The translations under genes and the position numbers were made by a program. Of a stretch of 64,000 bases of DNA, positions 44,687 through 52,300 are shown piece after piece (the first letter of the stretch is position 1; the number at the start of each line of letters is the position of its first letter). A model generated the notes under the pieces. That model did not search any database and was not told the origin of the DNA. It saw nothing but the letters and a program-made list of their open reading frames with translations. Source of the stretch: an uncultured Microbacterium sp. (GTDB lineage: Bacteria; Actinomycetota; Actinomycetes; Actinomycetales; Microbacteriaceae); NCBI GenBank assembly GCA_913774665.1, contig CAJYHN010000004.1, positions 248,001 through 312,000 of the forward strand, in the 5' to 3' direction.

Positions 44687-46240
44687 TCAGCCGCCGGCGT
44701 GCTGACGCAGCCACGCGATCGGATCGATCGGGGTGGTGCCGTTCTGGAGGATCTCGACGTGCGTGTGCGCGCCGAAGGAACGACCGGTGTTGCCGGTGCG
44801 TCCGAGGAACTGTCCGACGTGCACCTTCTCTCCCGGGGTGACCTGAAGCGAGCCGTACTGCATGTGTCCGTAGCGGCTCGAGACGAGCTGACCGTCGATC
44901 ACGTGGTCGATCAGCACGGTCACGCCGAAGGCGCCGCCCTGCTCGGTCGCGATGCGGACCGTGCCGTCGGCGATCGCCTGCACGGGAGCGCCCTCGCCGG
45001 GGACGAAGTCTGCGCCCTCGTGGAAGCCGCCGTCGCGCATGCCGAAGCCGTAGGAGATCGACACGCCGACCGCGAAGGGCCACTGGATGGGCGCTGTCGG
45101 GTCGTTGACGTAGAAGTTCGTGGGGTATTTGATGCCCGAGTCGACCGCCATCTTGGAGTAGGTGGTGGCGCTGTAGCCGTCGGCGCGGTCGACGACCGCG
45201 GCCTGCGACTGGGCCGGGGAAACGTAGGCCTGGATGGCGCCGTCCGCCGAAGCGACGTCTCCGCCGACCGCGAGACGCGTCGTCGTGGTGTCGGCCGCGG
45301 GGGACGCGATGTTGTCGGTCCCGCTCGCCGAGGCGATGGCGCTCACGGGCATGGTCATGCCGACCGTGAGGAGCCCCACGACGCCCATGACGCCGACCGA
45401 GAACGACGTCGCCGCGATCCGGCGGACGTTGCGGCGGGTGCGGGGCGCGGCGGGTAGGCCCTCCGCGACGGGCTCGGGAGCCGGCGTGACCGGCGCCGTC
45501 TGCTGCGTGGGCGTCTCGCCGGTGAACGAGAACAGGCGCGCGGCGGTCGCGAATTCGTCCGCGGCCGTCTCGTCGGTGGGGTCCGCGGCGGCGGCCGGCT
45601 GCTCGATCGCGGGCTGAGCGACGACGGGCTGAGACACCGGCTCCGCCACCTCGGGAGCCTCGTCGACGGTCGAGTCGAGGATGACCGAGGCCTGGGGCCG
45701 GCGGCGTGACCGGCGGCTCACCGGGAGCGTGATCGGCGAGGTCGGCAGCGACACCGGCGTGGTCGCGACGGCACCGTCCGCGCTCTGCAGGATCACGGCG
45801 ACGTCGTCGGAACGACGCTGCTCGTCGACGACGGTGACCTCGAGGGCGTCGGAGGACGCGGCATCCGGAGTGTGCTCCGCGGCAGTGTCACGCGGCGGCA
45901 GCGTCGGCTCGATGGTCGCGGCGATGACAGTCTCGACGACCGCGGCGGCGACGCTCTCGATCAGCTCGGGCTGAGAGGCGGCCTCGGCGTCGACCGGAGC
46001 GGGGTCGGAGGCCTTCGGCGCGGGGGTGTCGAGCGTGGCGACGGGGGTCTCGCTCGCGGAACGACGGCGCATCTCGGCTCGGGTCAGCCGGGGGGTCGTC
46101 TCGGGAGCGGACGTGGGGAGGGGGCGACGAGACCGCCGGGTGACGGCGGGCTCGTTCTCAGAGGCTTCTGACGGCAACGCGGAAGGGCTCTCGTGTCGTG
46201 TCGCAGGAGCGACGGCTTCGGGCTGTGGGGGCTTGGCCAT
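44687..46240 (-). CDS. Membrane-anchored M23 family metallopeptidase
   Basis: A 517-residue protein. The long N-terminal cytoplasmic part (about 1-265) is Pro/Ala/Glu-rich and disordered, with Arg-rich patches. A membrane helix lies near 273-297. A C-terminal lysostaphin-type M23 domain follows with zinc ligands in FHEGADF (H-x3-D) and GAHTHVE (H-x-H), plus the GHMQYG motif. It cuts, or binds, peptidoglycan cross-links outside the cell. The catalytic residues are intact. An inositol monophosphatase gene lies upstream on the same strand, separated by 85 bp, and two tRNAs lie downstream. Confidence 0.88.
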   Translation of the reverse strand: MAKPPQPEAVAPATRHESPSALPSEASENEPAVTRRSRRPLPTSAPETTPRLTRAEMRRRSASETPVATLDTPAPKASDPAPVDAEAASQPELIESVAAAVVETVIAATIEPTLPPRDTAAEHTPDAASSDALEVTVVDEQRRSDDVAVILQSADGAVATTPVSLPTSPITLPVSRRSRRRPQASVILDSTVDEAPEVAEPVSQPVVAQPAIEQPAAAADPTDETAADEFATAARLFSFTGETPTQQTAPVTPAPEPVAEGLPAAPRTRRNVRRIAATSFSVGVMGVVGLLTVGMTMPVSAIASASGTDNIASPAADTTTTRLAVGGDVASADGAIQAYVSPAQSQAAVVDRADGYSATTYSKMAVDSGIKYPTNFYVNDPTAPIQWPFAVGVSISYGFGMRDGGFHEGADFVPGEGAPVQAIADGTVRIATEQGGAFGVTVLIDHVIDGQLVSSRYGHMQYGSLQVTPGEKVHVGQFLGRTGNTGRSFGAHTHVEILQNGTTPIDPIAWLRQHAGG

Positions 46241-46325
46241 CTCCGCAGATTCGGGTTGCGGAAGATAACGAACTGGTAAACAGCCTACCTCGGCTGGTCT
46301 GGGAATGCCATGAGCAGACCCTCTG

Positions 46326-47123
46326 TCAGCGCTCGTAGTCGAGCAGCGGCTCGAGACGGCCGTAGAAGGCCGGCCCCGCGGCGATCACCATGCCGTTTCC
46401 GGGCCGACCCCCGGGGGCGCCTCCGACGGTGCCGCCCGCCTCCGTCACCAGCAGCGCGCCGGCGGCGTGATCCCACGGCTGCGTTCCGCGCTCGTAGTAC
46501 GCGTCGACGCGTCCGGCGGCCACCGAGGCCAGGTCGAGCGAGGCCGCGCCGATACGGCGCACGTCACGGGCGATCGGCATGACGCGCGACAGCTGGGCGA
46601 GGGCGGGGCCGTGCGTCTCGGGGTTGTAGCCGAAGCCGGTCGCGATGAGTCCGCCCGCCGGGCCCACCTCGCTCACCGAGAGGCGCTGGTCGCCCAGCCA
46701 GGCTCCCCCGCCGCGCGATGCGCGGAAGAGCTCGCCGGTCACGGGGTTGAACACGGCTCCGGCCAGCGCCGTCCACGACGCCGTCTGCGCGGTGCCCTCG
46801 ACGGCGGCGATGCTCACGGCCCACGCCGGGATGCCGTAGGCGTAGTTGACGGTGCCGTCGATCGGATCGACGACCCAGGTGATGCCGCTCGTTCCCTCTT
46901 CGGCCCCCGACTCCTCGCCGAAGAAGCCGTCGTCCGGACGCTCCCGCGCGAGCTCGGCGCGGATGAAGGCCTCGACCTCCCGATCGGCGGCGGTCACGAT
47001 GTCCGCGGCGGCCGACTTGGTGGCGGCGACGGTCACCCCCTCCCGGCGCCGGCGGTGGGCCAGTTCACCGGCCTCCCGGGCGATGCGCGTGGCGATCTCG
47101 AGCAGGTCGGCTGCGGAAGTCAT
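46326..47123 (-). CDS. Inositol monophosphatase family protein
   Basis: A 265-residue Mg-dependent phosphatase with the family metal motifs: GEESG near 70, WVVDPIDGTVNY near 85 and WDHAAG near 210. Such enzymes act on inositol-1-phosphate, histidinol phosphate, FBP or NADP; the exact substrate is not readable here. The start at 47123 is divergent from the flavoprotein gene at 47186 with a 62-bp shared control region. Confidence 0.88.
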   Translation of the reverse strand: MTSAADLLEIATRIAREAGELAHRRRREGVTVAATKSAAADIVTAADREVEAFIRAELARERPDDGFFGEESGAEEGTSGITWVVDPIDGTVNYAYGIPAWAVSIAAVEGTAQTASWTALAGAVFNPVTGELFRASRGGGAWLGDQRLSVSEVGPAGGLIATGFGYNPETHGPALAQLSRVMPIARDVRRIGAASLDLASVAAGRVDAYYERGTQPWDHAAGALLVTEAGGTVGGAPGGRPGNGMVIAAGPAFYGRLEPLLDYER

Positions 47124-47185
47124 GGCATCCAGGCTACGTGCGCCACCCCCTGCGACGAATTCGTCGCCGTCGTTAGCGTGGGGCC

Positions 47186-48775
47186 ATGACCACTTCGGAT
47201 TCTCGCCGGTACGACGTCGTCATCGTGGGGGGCGGGCACAACGCCCTGGTCTCCGCGGCCTACCTCGCCCGGGCAGGGCGTCGCGTGGCGGTGATCGAGA
47301 GATCGGATGCCGTGGGCGGCGCCGCCGTGTCGGAGCGACCGTGGCGCGGAGTCGACGCCCGCCTATCGCGCTACTCCTACCTCGTGAGCCTGCTGCCGCA
47401 GCAGATCATCGACGACCTCGGCCTGCGGATCACGCTGAAAAGACGCCGCTACAGCTCGTACACCCCCGACCCGCGTGACCCCTCGCGCGGCATCCTGGTC
47501 GACACCCAGGACGCCGAAGCGACCACCGCCTCGTTCGTGCGGACCCTCGGCGCCGACGGGGCCGCCGAAGCCGAGAGGTTCTCGGCCTTCGGCGAACGTC
47601 TCGCTCCGCTCGCGCGAGCGGTGTTCCCGACCATGACGGAGCCGCTGCCCACGGCCGACGACCTCCGGGAGCGCGTGGGCGACGATGAGCTGTGGGACGC
47701 CCTCACCAAGCGGCCCCTCGGAGAGCTCCTGCGGCGGTCGTTCGAGAGCGATCTGGTCCGTGGCATCGCCCTCACGGACGGCCTCATCGGCACCTTCGCG
47801 ACCTCTGACGACCCGACCCTCGTGCAGAACCGCTGCTTCCTCTACCACGTGGTGGGCGGCGGGACCGGTGACTGGGACGTGCCGGTCGGCGGTATGGGCG
47901 CCGTGACCGCCGAGCTCGAACGAGCGGCGCTCGAGGCGGGCGCCGAGATCTACACCGGGGTCGAGGTCATGTCGATCTCGCCCGACGGCGACGTGCACAC
48001 GATGACCGATCGCTCCGAGGTCTTCCACGGCGAGCTCGTGCTCAGCGGCGTGGGCCGCGCCGTCCTCGATCGCCTGCTCGCCGCCGGTGGCAGCGCGACG
48101 ACCGGGGCCGACGAGCCCGAGGGTGCCCAGGTGAAGGTGAACATGCTCCTGTCGCGCCTCCCCCGCCTTCGGGACGAGTCGATCACCCCCGAGGCCGCCT
48201 TCTCGGGCACCTTCCACGTCAACGAGACGATGACGCAGGTCGATTCCGCGTACACGGCGGCATCCGGCGGCCTCATCCCCGAGCCGCTGCCCGTCGAGAT
48301 CTACTGCCACTCCCTCACCGATCCGTCGATCCTGGGCGACCACCTCGTCGCCGACGGTGCCCAGACCCTGACCATGTTCGGGCTGCAGGTGCCGCATCGT
48401 CTGATCGCTGACATGGACCCGGTCGCGGCGGGGGCGAAGCTGCTCGCCGCCGCACAGGCCTCTCTCGAGTCCGTGATCGCGGAGCCGCTGCGCGACTGCA
48501 TCTTCCGCGCTCCCGACGGGCGTCTCTGCATCGAGGCGCGCACGACCCGCGACCTCGAGGAGTCGCTGAACATGGTGGGCGGCGACATCTTCCACGGGAC
48601 GCTGTCATGGCCGTGGCTCGAGGAGCCCGCGTCGACACCGGCCGAGCGCTGGGGCGTGGCGACCTCGCACCCCCGCGTGCTGCTGTGCGGGTCGAGCGCG
48701 CGGCGCGGCGGCGCGGTCAGCGGAATCGGCGGTCAGAACGCGGCGATGGCGGCGTTGGAGATCCTCGAGGGCTGA
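47186..48775 (+). CDS. Phytoene dehydrogenase-like FAD-dependent oxidoreductase
   Basis: A 529-residue flavoprotein with an N-terminal FAD Rossmann motif (VVIVGGGHNALVSAAYLARAG) and ERSDAVGGAA. The C-terminal FAD motif GSSARRGGAVSGIGGQNAA is clear. It resembles the PYROXD2/CrtI-like amine-oxidase group. No carotenoid genes are nearby, so a carotenoid role is not supported. Convergent with a MerR gene; both stop codons lie in one hairpin. Confidence 0.82.
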   Translation: MTTSDSRRYDVVIVGGGHNALVSAAYLARAGRRVAVIERSDAVGGAAVSERPWRGVDARLSRYSYLVSLLPQQIIDDLGLRITLKRRRYSSYTPDPRDPSRGILVDTQDAEATTASFVRTLGADGAAEAERFSAFGERLAPLARAVFPTMTEPLPTADDLRERVGDDELWDALTKRPLGELLRRSFESDLVRGIALTDGLIGTFATSDDPTLVQNRCFLYHVVGGGTGDWDVPVGGMGAVTAELERAALEAGAEIYTGVEVMSISPDGDVHTMTDRSEVFHGELVLSGVGRAVLDRLLAAGGSATTGADEPEGAQVKVNMLLSRLPRLRDESITPEAAFSGTFHVNETMTQVDSAYTAASGGLIPEPLPVEIYCHSLTDPSILGDHLVADGAQTLTMFGLQVPHRLIADMDPVAAGAKLLAAAQASLESVIAEPLRDCIFRAPDGRLCIEARTTRDLEESLNMVGGDIFHGTLSWPWLEEPASTPAERWGVATSHPRVLLCGSSARRGGAVSGIGGQNAAMAALEILEG

Positions 48776-48798
48776 GGGCGGCGGCGCGCCGCCTCAGC
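48771..48798. terminator. Hairpin spanning two convergent stop codons
   Basis: gctgagg(g)cggc at 48771-48782 pairs with gccgcctcagc at 48788-48798 with one bulge. The stem contains the stop codons of both the flavoprotein and MerR genes. It is a probable bidirectional terminator. Confidence 0.55.
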
Positions 48799-49597
48799 CG
48801 TGAACGACCGGCTGCTGCAATTCGGTCACCCAGTCGGACTGGTCGTCGGATTCGGCCCGCACGTACAGCTCACGGCACGGGCCCGACGGCACGAGCCCGC
48901 GATCGAGGATCTGCGCGTGGACGGACTGCCAGCTCTCGCGGATGCGGTCCATGGATCCCAGATGGATGCCGCACACCGCCTCGACGACCGCGGGAAGCGC
49001 CACGATCTCGACGCCGTCGCGCGCGGGGCCGGTGTAGACGTATCCGGCGACGACCTCGGTGCCGTCCTCTCGGGCTGCGTATTGGGCGACGGGAGTGTCG
49101 AGCGCTCCCCTCTCGGCCCCGATCACCGCGGCGACGGCGTCGAACGTCGGCCCGACGGCCTCGGCCATCTCGGCCCCGTCGGCGACCAGTCGGCGGTGCG
49201 CCGCGAGGCGCAGGGCTGGCAGGGACTTCTGGACGATCTCGATCTCGCGCATGTGCTTCTCACTTTCGATGAGTCGGAGGCGCTGCTCCACGTCGACGAG
49301 ACGCGCGGCGGCGATGCGATGCTCGCGCTCGACCTCGGCGCGGCGCTCGCGGAGCAGGAGGGCGATGCGGTCGGCATCCACTCCCCCGTCCAGGATCTGC
49401 GCGACGTCGTCGAGGCCGAAGCCGAGTTGGCGCAGCGCCACGATTCGGTGCAGCCTCGCGAGCTGCGACGGGTCGTAGGACCGGTAACCGCTGTGCTCGT
49501 CCACGTGCGCGGGCACGAGCAGCCCGGCGGTGTCCCAGTGCCGCAGCATGCGGTGGGTCACCTGACCGATCTGCGCGAACGCTCCGATGGACAACAT
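48794..49597 (-). CDS. MerR-family regulator with GyrI-like effector domain
   Basis: A 267-residue MerR regulator. The winged HTH (about 1-70) reads FAQIGQVTHRMLRHWDTAGLL and HSGYRSYDPSQLARLHRI. A coiled dimerisation helix follows (about 75-115), then a C-terminal GyrI/BmrR-like ligand pocket from about 120. It probably senses a small hydrophobic compound. The ATG at 49597 is chosen for the GGGAGGAG nine bases upstream. A GTG at 49618 (overlapping the MocR stop) would lengthen the protein by seven residues. Confidence 0.85.
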   Translation of the reverse strand: MLSIGAFAQIGQVTHRMLRHWDTAGLLVPAHVDEHSGYRSYDPSQLARLHRIVALRQLGFGLDDVAQILDGGVDADRIALLLRERRAEVEREHRIAAARLVDVEQRLRLIESEKHMREIEIVQKSLPALRLAAHRRLVADGAEMAEAVGPTFDAVAAVIGAERGALDTPVAQYAAREDGTEVVAGYVYTGPARDGVEIVALPAVVEAVCGIHLGSMDRIRESWQSVHAQILDRGLVPSGPCRELYVRAESDDQSDWVTELQQPVVHG

Positions 49598-49614
49598 GCT
49601 TCTGTTCTCCTCCC

Positions 49615-51075
49615 TCACGCCGTGTCAGGGTCAAGCGGGACGGCGGAAGAGGCCGACCGCGGACCCCGGCCGACGAGAGCGCCGGCGATGGCGATGATGC
49701 GGTCGACGGCATCCATCAGTGCGGGGGTCGACGGCGCGGCGTATCCGAACACGATGCCGGCGGGCAGGTCGGCGGCGGCGCCCGGCACGGCGTAGCCCGA
49801 GAGGGGCGCGACCACGATGCCCTCCGCCGCGAGCGCGGCGACCACCTCGGCCTCGGCTCCGGGCCCGGTGTCGTCGAGCAGGACCACCGCGTGCAGACCG
49901 CCATCGGTCGCCGTCAACGCCAGGCCGCCGACGCCGCGGAAGGCGTCGAGCAGCAGACGGCGGCGGTGCCGATAATCGCGGCGGCGGCGGGCGGTGTGAC
50001 GAGCCAGGGCGCCCTCGGCCACGTACAGCGCGAGGGCGCGCTGCGGGATCGACGCGACCGGCGGGTCGAGGTCTTCGCGGGCGGCCGCGATGCGAGCGCG
50101 GACGGCTCCGGTGGCCACGATCCACCCGCAGCGCAACGCGGGACTCAGCACCTTCGAGAAGCTGCCGATCAACACCACCCCCGCCGGGTCGACCAGGTGC
50201 AGCGGGGGCAGCGGCACCCGTCCGTGCGGGAACTCACTGTCGTAGTCATCCTCGATGACGACCGTGGCCGTGCGCGCCGCCCAGCTCAGCAGTCGCGAAC
50301 GGGCAGCGGCATCCAGGCGGCTGCCGAGCGGGTAGTGATGGTGCGGGGTGATGATGACGGCATCCAGGTCGTCCTGTTGCTCGACGGCGTCGAGGTCGAG
50401 CCCCGTGCCCGATCGCACCGGGATCGGCACCGCGTGCGCGCCCAGCCGAGAGACCACTCGGCGCACCCGCGGGTACCCCGGGTTCTCGATGCCCACGCGC
50501 AGCACAGGCCCGCGGGGAGCGAGGGCCAGCAGGGTGAGCAGCATCGCATCGCTCGTGCCCGCGGTCACGATCACGTCGTCGGGCGCGACGTCGAGGCCCC
50601 GTGTGCGCCCGAGGTGCCCGGCGATCGCCCGGCGCAGGGCGGGGTCGCCGAGGACGTCGCCGATGTCGGCGTTGACGTCGAGCGCGCTCGCCCGCCGCCA
50701 GGCCGAGCGCCAGGCGGCCTCGACGACGCCCGTCGTTCCGGGCCGGCCGGGGCGCAGATCGACGAGGGGCGCCGGCACCACGGGGTCGGGCGACACCGTG
50801 GCGACCGCGGTCGACCCCACCGCCGCCCGAGCGACCTCGGCGACGGCGGTGCCCCCGCCCGGTCGGGTGACGAGGTACCCCTCGCCCGCGAGGATCTCGT
50901 ACGCCGAGACGACCGTCCCCCGCGCGAGACCCAGGTCGGCCGCGAGCGCGCGGCTCGACGGCAGGGGATCACCACCGCGGACGCGGCCGGCGAGCACCGC
51001 GGCGCGGATGCCGTGGGCGAGTTGCTCGTGCAGCGGTGCGGCCGCACTCCGATCCAGGATGCCGACGTCGATCAC
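49615..51075 (-). CDS. MocR/PdxR-family regulator (GntR HTH fused to aminotransferase)
   Basis: A 486-residue protein with an N-terminal GntR-type winged helix (about 10-75, DPLPSSRALAADLGLARGTVVSAYEIL) and a fold-type I PLP aminotransferase-like domain (about 110-475). The PLP lysine is Lys308 in SFSKVLSP, with EDDYDSEF upstream. MocR proteins use PLP as a signal; PdxR members control vitamin B6 genes. The divergent gene at 51127 encodes a PNPOx-like protein and a GTGGTCCAC palindrome lies between them, which supports a local control role. Confidence 0.88.
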   Translation of the reverse strand: MIDVGILDRSAAAPLHEQLAHGIRAAVLAGRVRGGDPLPSSRALAADLGLARGTVVSAYEILAGEGYLVTRPGGGTAVAEVARAAVGSTAVATVSPDPVVPAPLVDLRPGRPGTTGVVEAAWRSAWRRASALDVNADIGDVLGDPALRRAIAGHLGRTRGLDVAPDDVIVTAGTSDAMLLTLLALAPRGPVLRVGIENPGYPRVRRVVSRLGAHAVPIPVRSGTGLDLDAVEQQDDLDAVIITPHHHYPLGSRLDAAARSRLLSWAARTATVVIEDDYDSEFPHGRVPLPPLHLVDPAGVVLIGSFSKVLSPALRCGWIVATGAVRARIAAAREDLDPPVASIPQRALALYVAEGALARHTARRRRDYRHRRRLLLDAFRGVGGLALTATDGGLHAVVLLDDTGPGAEAEVVAALAAEGIVVAPLSGYAVPGAAADLPAGIVFGYAAPSTPALMDAVDRIIAIAGALVGRGPRSASSAVPLDPDTA

Positions 51076-51090
51076 GCCTCGATCCTGTCA

Positions 51091-51099
51091 GTGGTCCAC
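51091..51099. promoter_or_regulatory. Candidate MocR operator
   Basis: The 9-bp palindrome gtggtccac lies in the 51-bp gap between the divergent MocR-type gene and the PNPOx-like gene. MocR/PdxR sites often contain such short inverted GTGG/CCAC-like elements. Only one copy is seen. Confidence 0.45.
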
Positions 51100-51126
51100 C
51101 GATCATGCGAAGAAGCGGACTACGCG

Positions 51127-51831
51127 ATGAACCACACCGTGGCCTGGACTCGACCCATGACCGAACTGCCCCTCACCACCCTGACCCGTGTGCGCCGCGG
51201 CGCCCACCACCAGCGCACCGACCGCGCGGCCCTGTACGACATCGTCGACAACGCCCTGTACGCCACCGTCGCCATCGTCCGCGACGATCGCCCGGTCGCC
51301 CTTCCGGTCGGGATCGGCCGCGACGGCGACGATCTCCTCATCCACGGCTCGACCGGCAGCGACTTCTTCCGACGCATCGCCGCGGGGGCGGCCCTGAGCC
51401 TGACGATCACGCACCTCCTGGGGCTGAAGTACGCCCGCTCACTCTTCGACAGCTCCATGCGGTACCGCTGCGCGGTGGTGCACGGCGTGGCATCCGTCGT
51501 CGCCCCGGACGAGAAGGAGTCGGCTCTGCTGGCCCTCGGCGAGCACCTCATGCCGGGGCGCAGCGCCGACGTACGCGCGATGACGGCGCGGGAGATCGCC
51601 GCGACGATGGTGCTGCGCGTCCCCCTGGCCGAGGCAAGCGTCAAGGACAACGCCGGCTCGCTCGTCGAGGTCGACGACGACGGCGAGGACCGCGCGGTGT
51701 GGGCCGGGATGCTGCCGCTCCGGCTCGTCGCCGGCGAACCGATCACGTCACCCCAGACCGCGGCGGGCACGACGGTTCCGGAGTCGCTGCGCCGCGCCGC
51801 CGCGCGCATCGCGGCGTCGGGGACGGCGTAG
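51127..51831 (+). CDS. Pyridoxamine 5'-phosphate oxidase family protein
   Basis: A 234-residue protein with the split-barrel FMN-binding fold: DNALYATVAIVRDDRPVALPVGIGRDGD, then DDLLIHGSTGSDFFRRIAAGAALSLTITHL and MRYRCAVVHGVAS. It resembles FMN flavin-dependent PNPOx-like proteins placed beside MocR regulators. It could be a flavin reductase or B6-related enzyme, but not proven. The ATG at 51127 has GAAGAAG upstream; an alternative ATG at 51157 exists. The 469-bp repeat region follows. Confidence 0.78.
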   Translation: MNHTVAWTRPMTELPLTTLTRVRRGAHHQRTDRAALYDIVDNALYATVAIVRDDRPVALPVGIGRDGDDLLIHGSTGSDFFRRIAAGAALSLTITHLLGLKYARSLFDSSMRYRCAVVHGVASVVAPDEKESALLALGEHLMPGRSADVRAMTAREIAATMVLRVPLAEASVKDNAGSLVEVDDDGEDRAVWAGMLPLRLVAGEPITSPQTAAGTTVPESLRRAAARIAASGTA

Positions 51832-51936
51832 CCGCGGCCCGATCCGGGCGAGGTGCACCGCGCGGCAGCCGCGGGCACGGCCTGACCGCATCCCTCGGGC
51901 CCGACGCCCCAGACGAGGCACGACCGGCACCGTCGC

Positions 51937-52254
51937 GCAGGAGTTGTGCGCGCGAGGAAGGCGCCGGTCCCGTCGGCACCCCGCAACGGGTGCCGACGCG
52001 CAGCACAACTCCTGCATCGCGTCGCGAGAAAGGGCGCCGCGCGCCCGGAAACGCCTTCCTGCAGGAGTTGTGCATGCGCCGGAGCAGTTGTGCGCGCCGC
52101 AGCAGTTGTGCGTGCGGCAGGAGTTGTGCGTGCGCACGAGGCGCCGAAACCCATCGGGACCCGGGGACGAGCTCCGACCCGCCGCACAACTCCTGCATCG
52201 CGCCACTCCAGAGGGCGCCGCGCGCCCGGAAACACCTTCCTGCAGGAGTTGTGC
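51937..52254. repeat. Cluster of eight GCAGGAGTTGTGC motifs with nested hairpins
   Basis: In the 469-bp gene-free stretch 51832-52300, the 13-mer gcaggagttgtgc occurs at 51937, 52061, 52117 and 52242. It is inverted at 52003 and 52184. Two variants with gagcagttgtgc/gcagcagttgtgc lie at 52082 and 52099. Two 71-bp copies (52003-52073, 52184-52254; 181 bp apart) each have 13-bp inverted ends around a GGGCGC/GCGCCC hairpin. Another pair of ends (51937 with 52003) encloses a perfect 11-bp hairpin (51971-51981 with 51988-51998). I see no ORF in it. Bases 51832-51936 and 52255-52300 show nothing notable. Confidence 0.85.
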
Positions 52255-52300
52255 GCGCCCCGGACCGCGATCGAGGGCGCGCCCCCGAACGGCGCCCCCG

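Noticed and set aside
47186-48775. Carotenoid desaturase (crtI)
   Set aside because: The FAD motifs fit the wider family, but there are no crtB/crtE genes and the best likeness is to the PYROXD2-type group.
51937-52254. CRISPR-like array
   Set aside because: The motif copies are in mixed orientation, unevenly spaced and only 13 bp, and the intervening pieces repeat each other. No cas genes are present.
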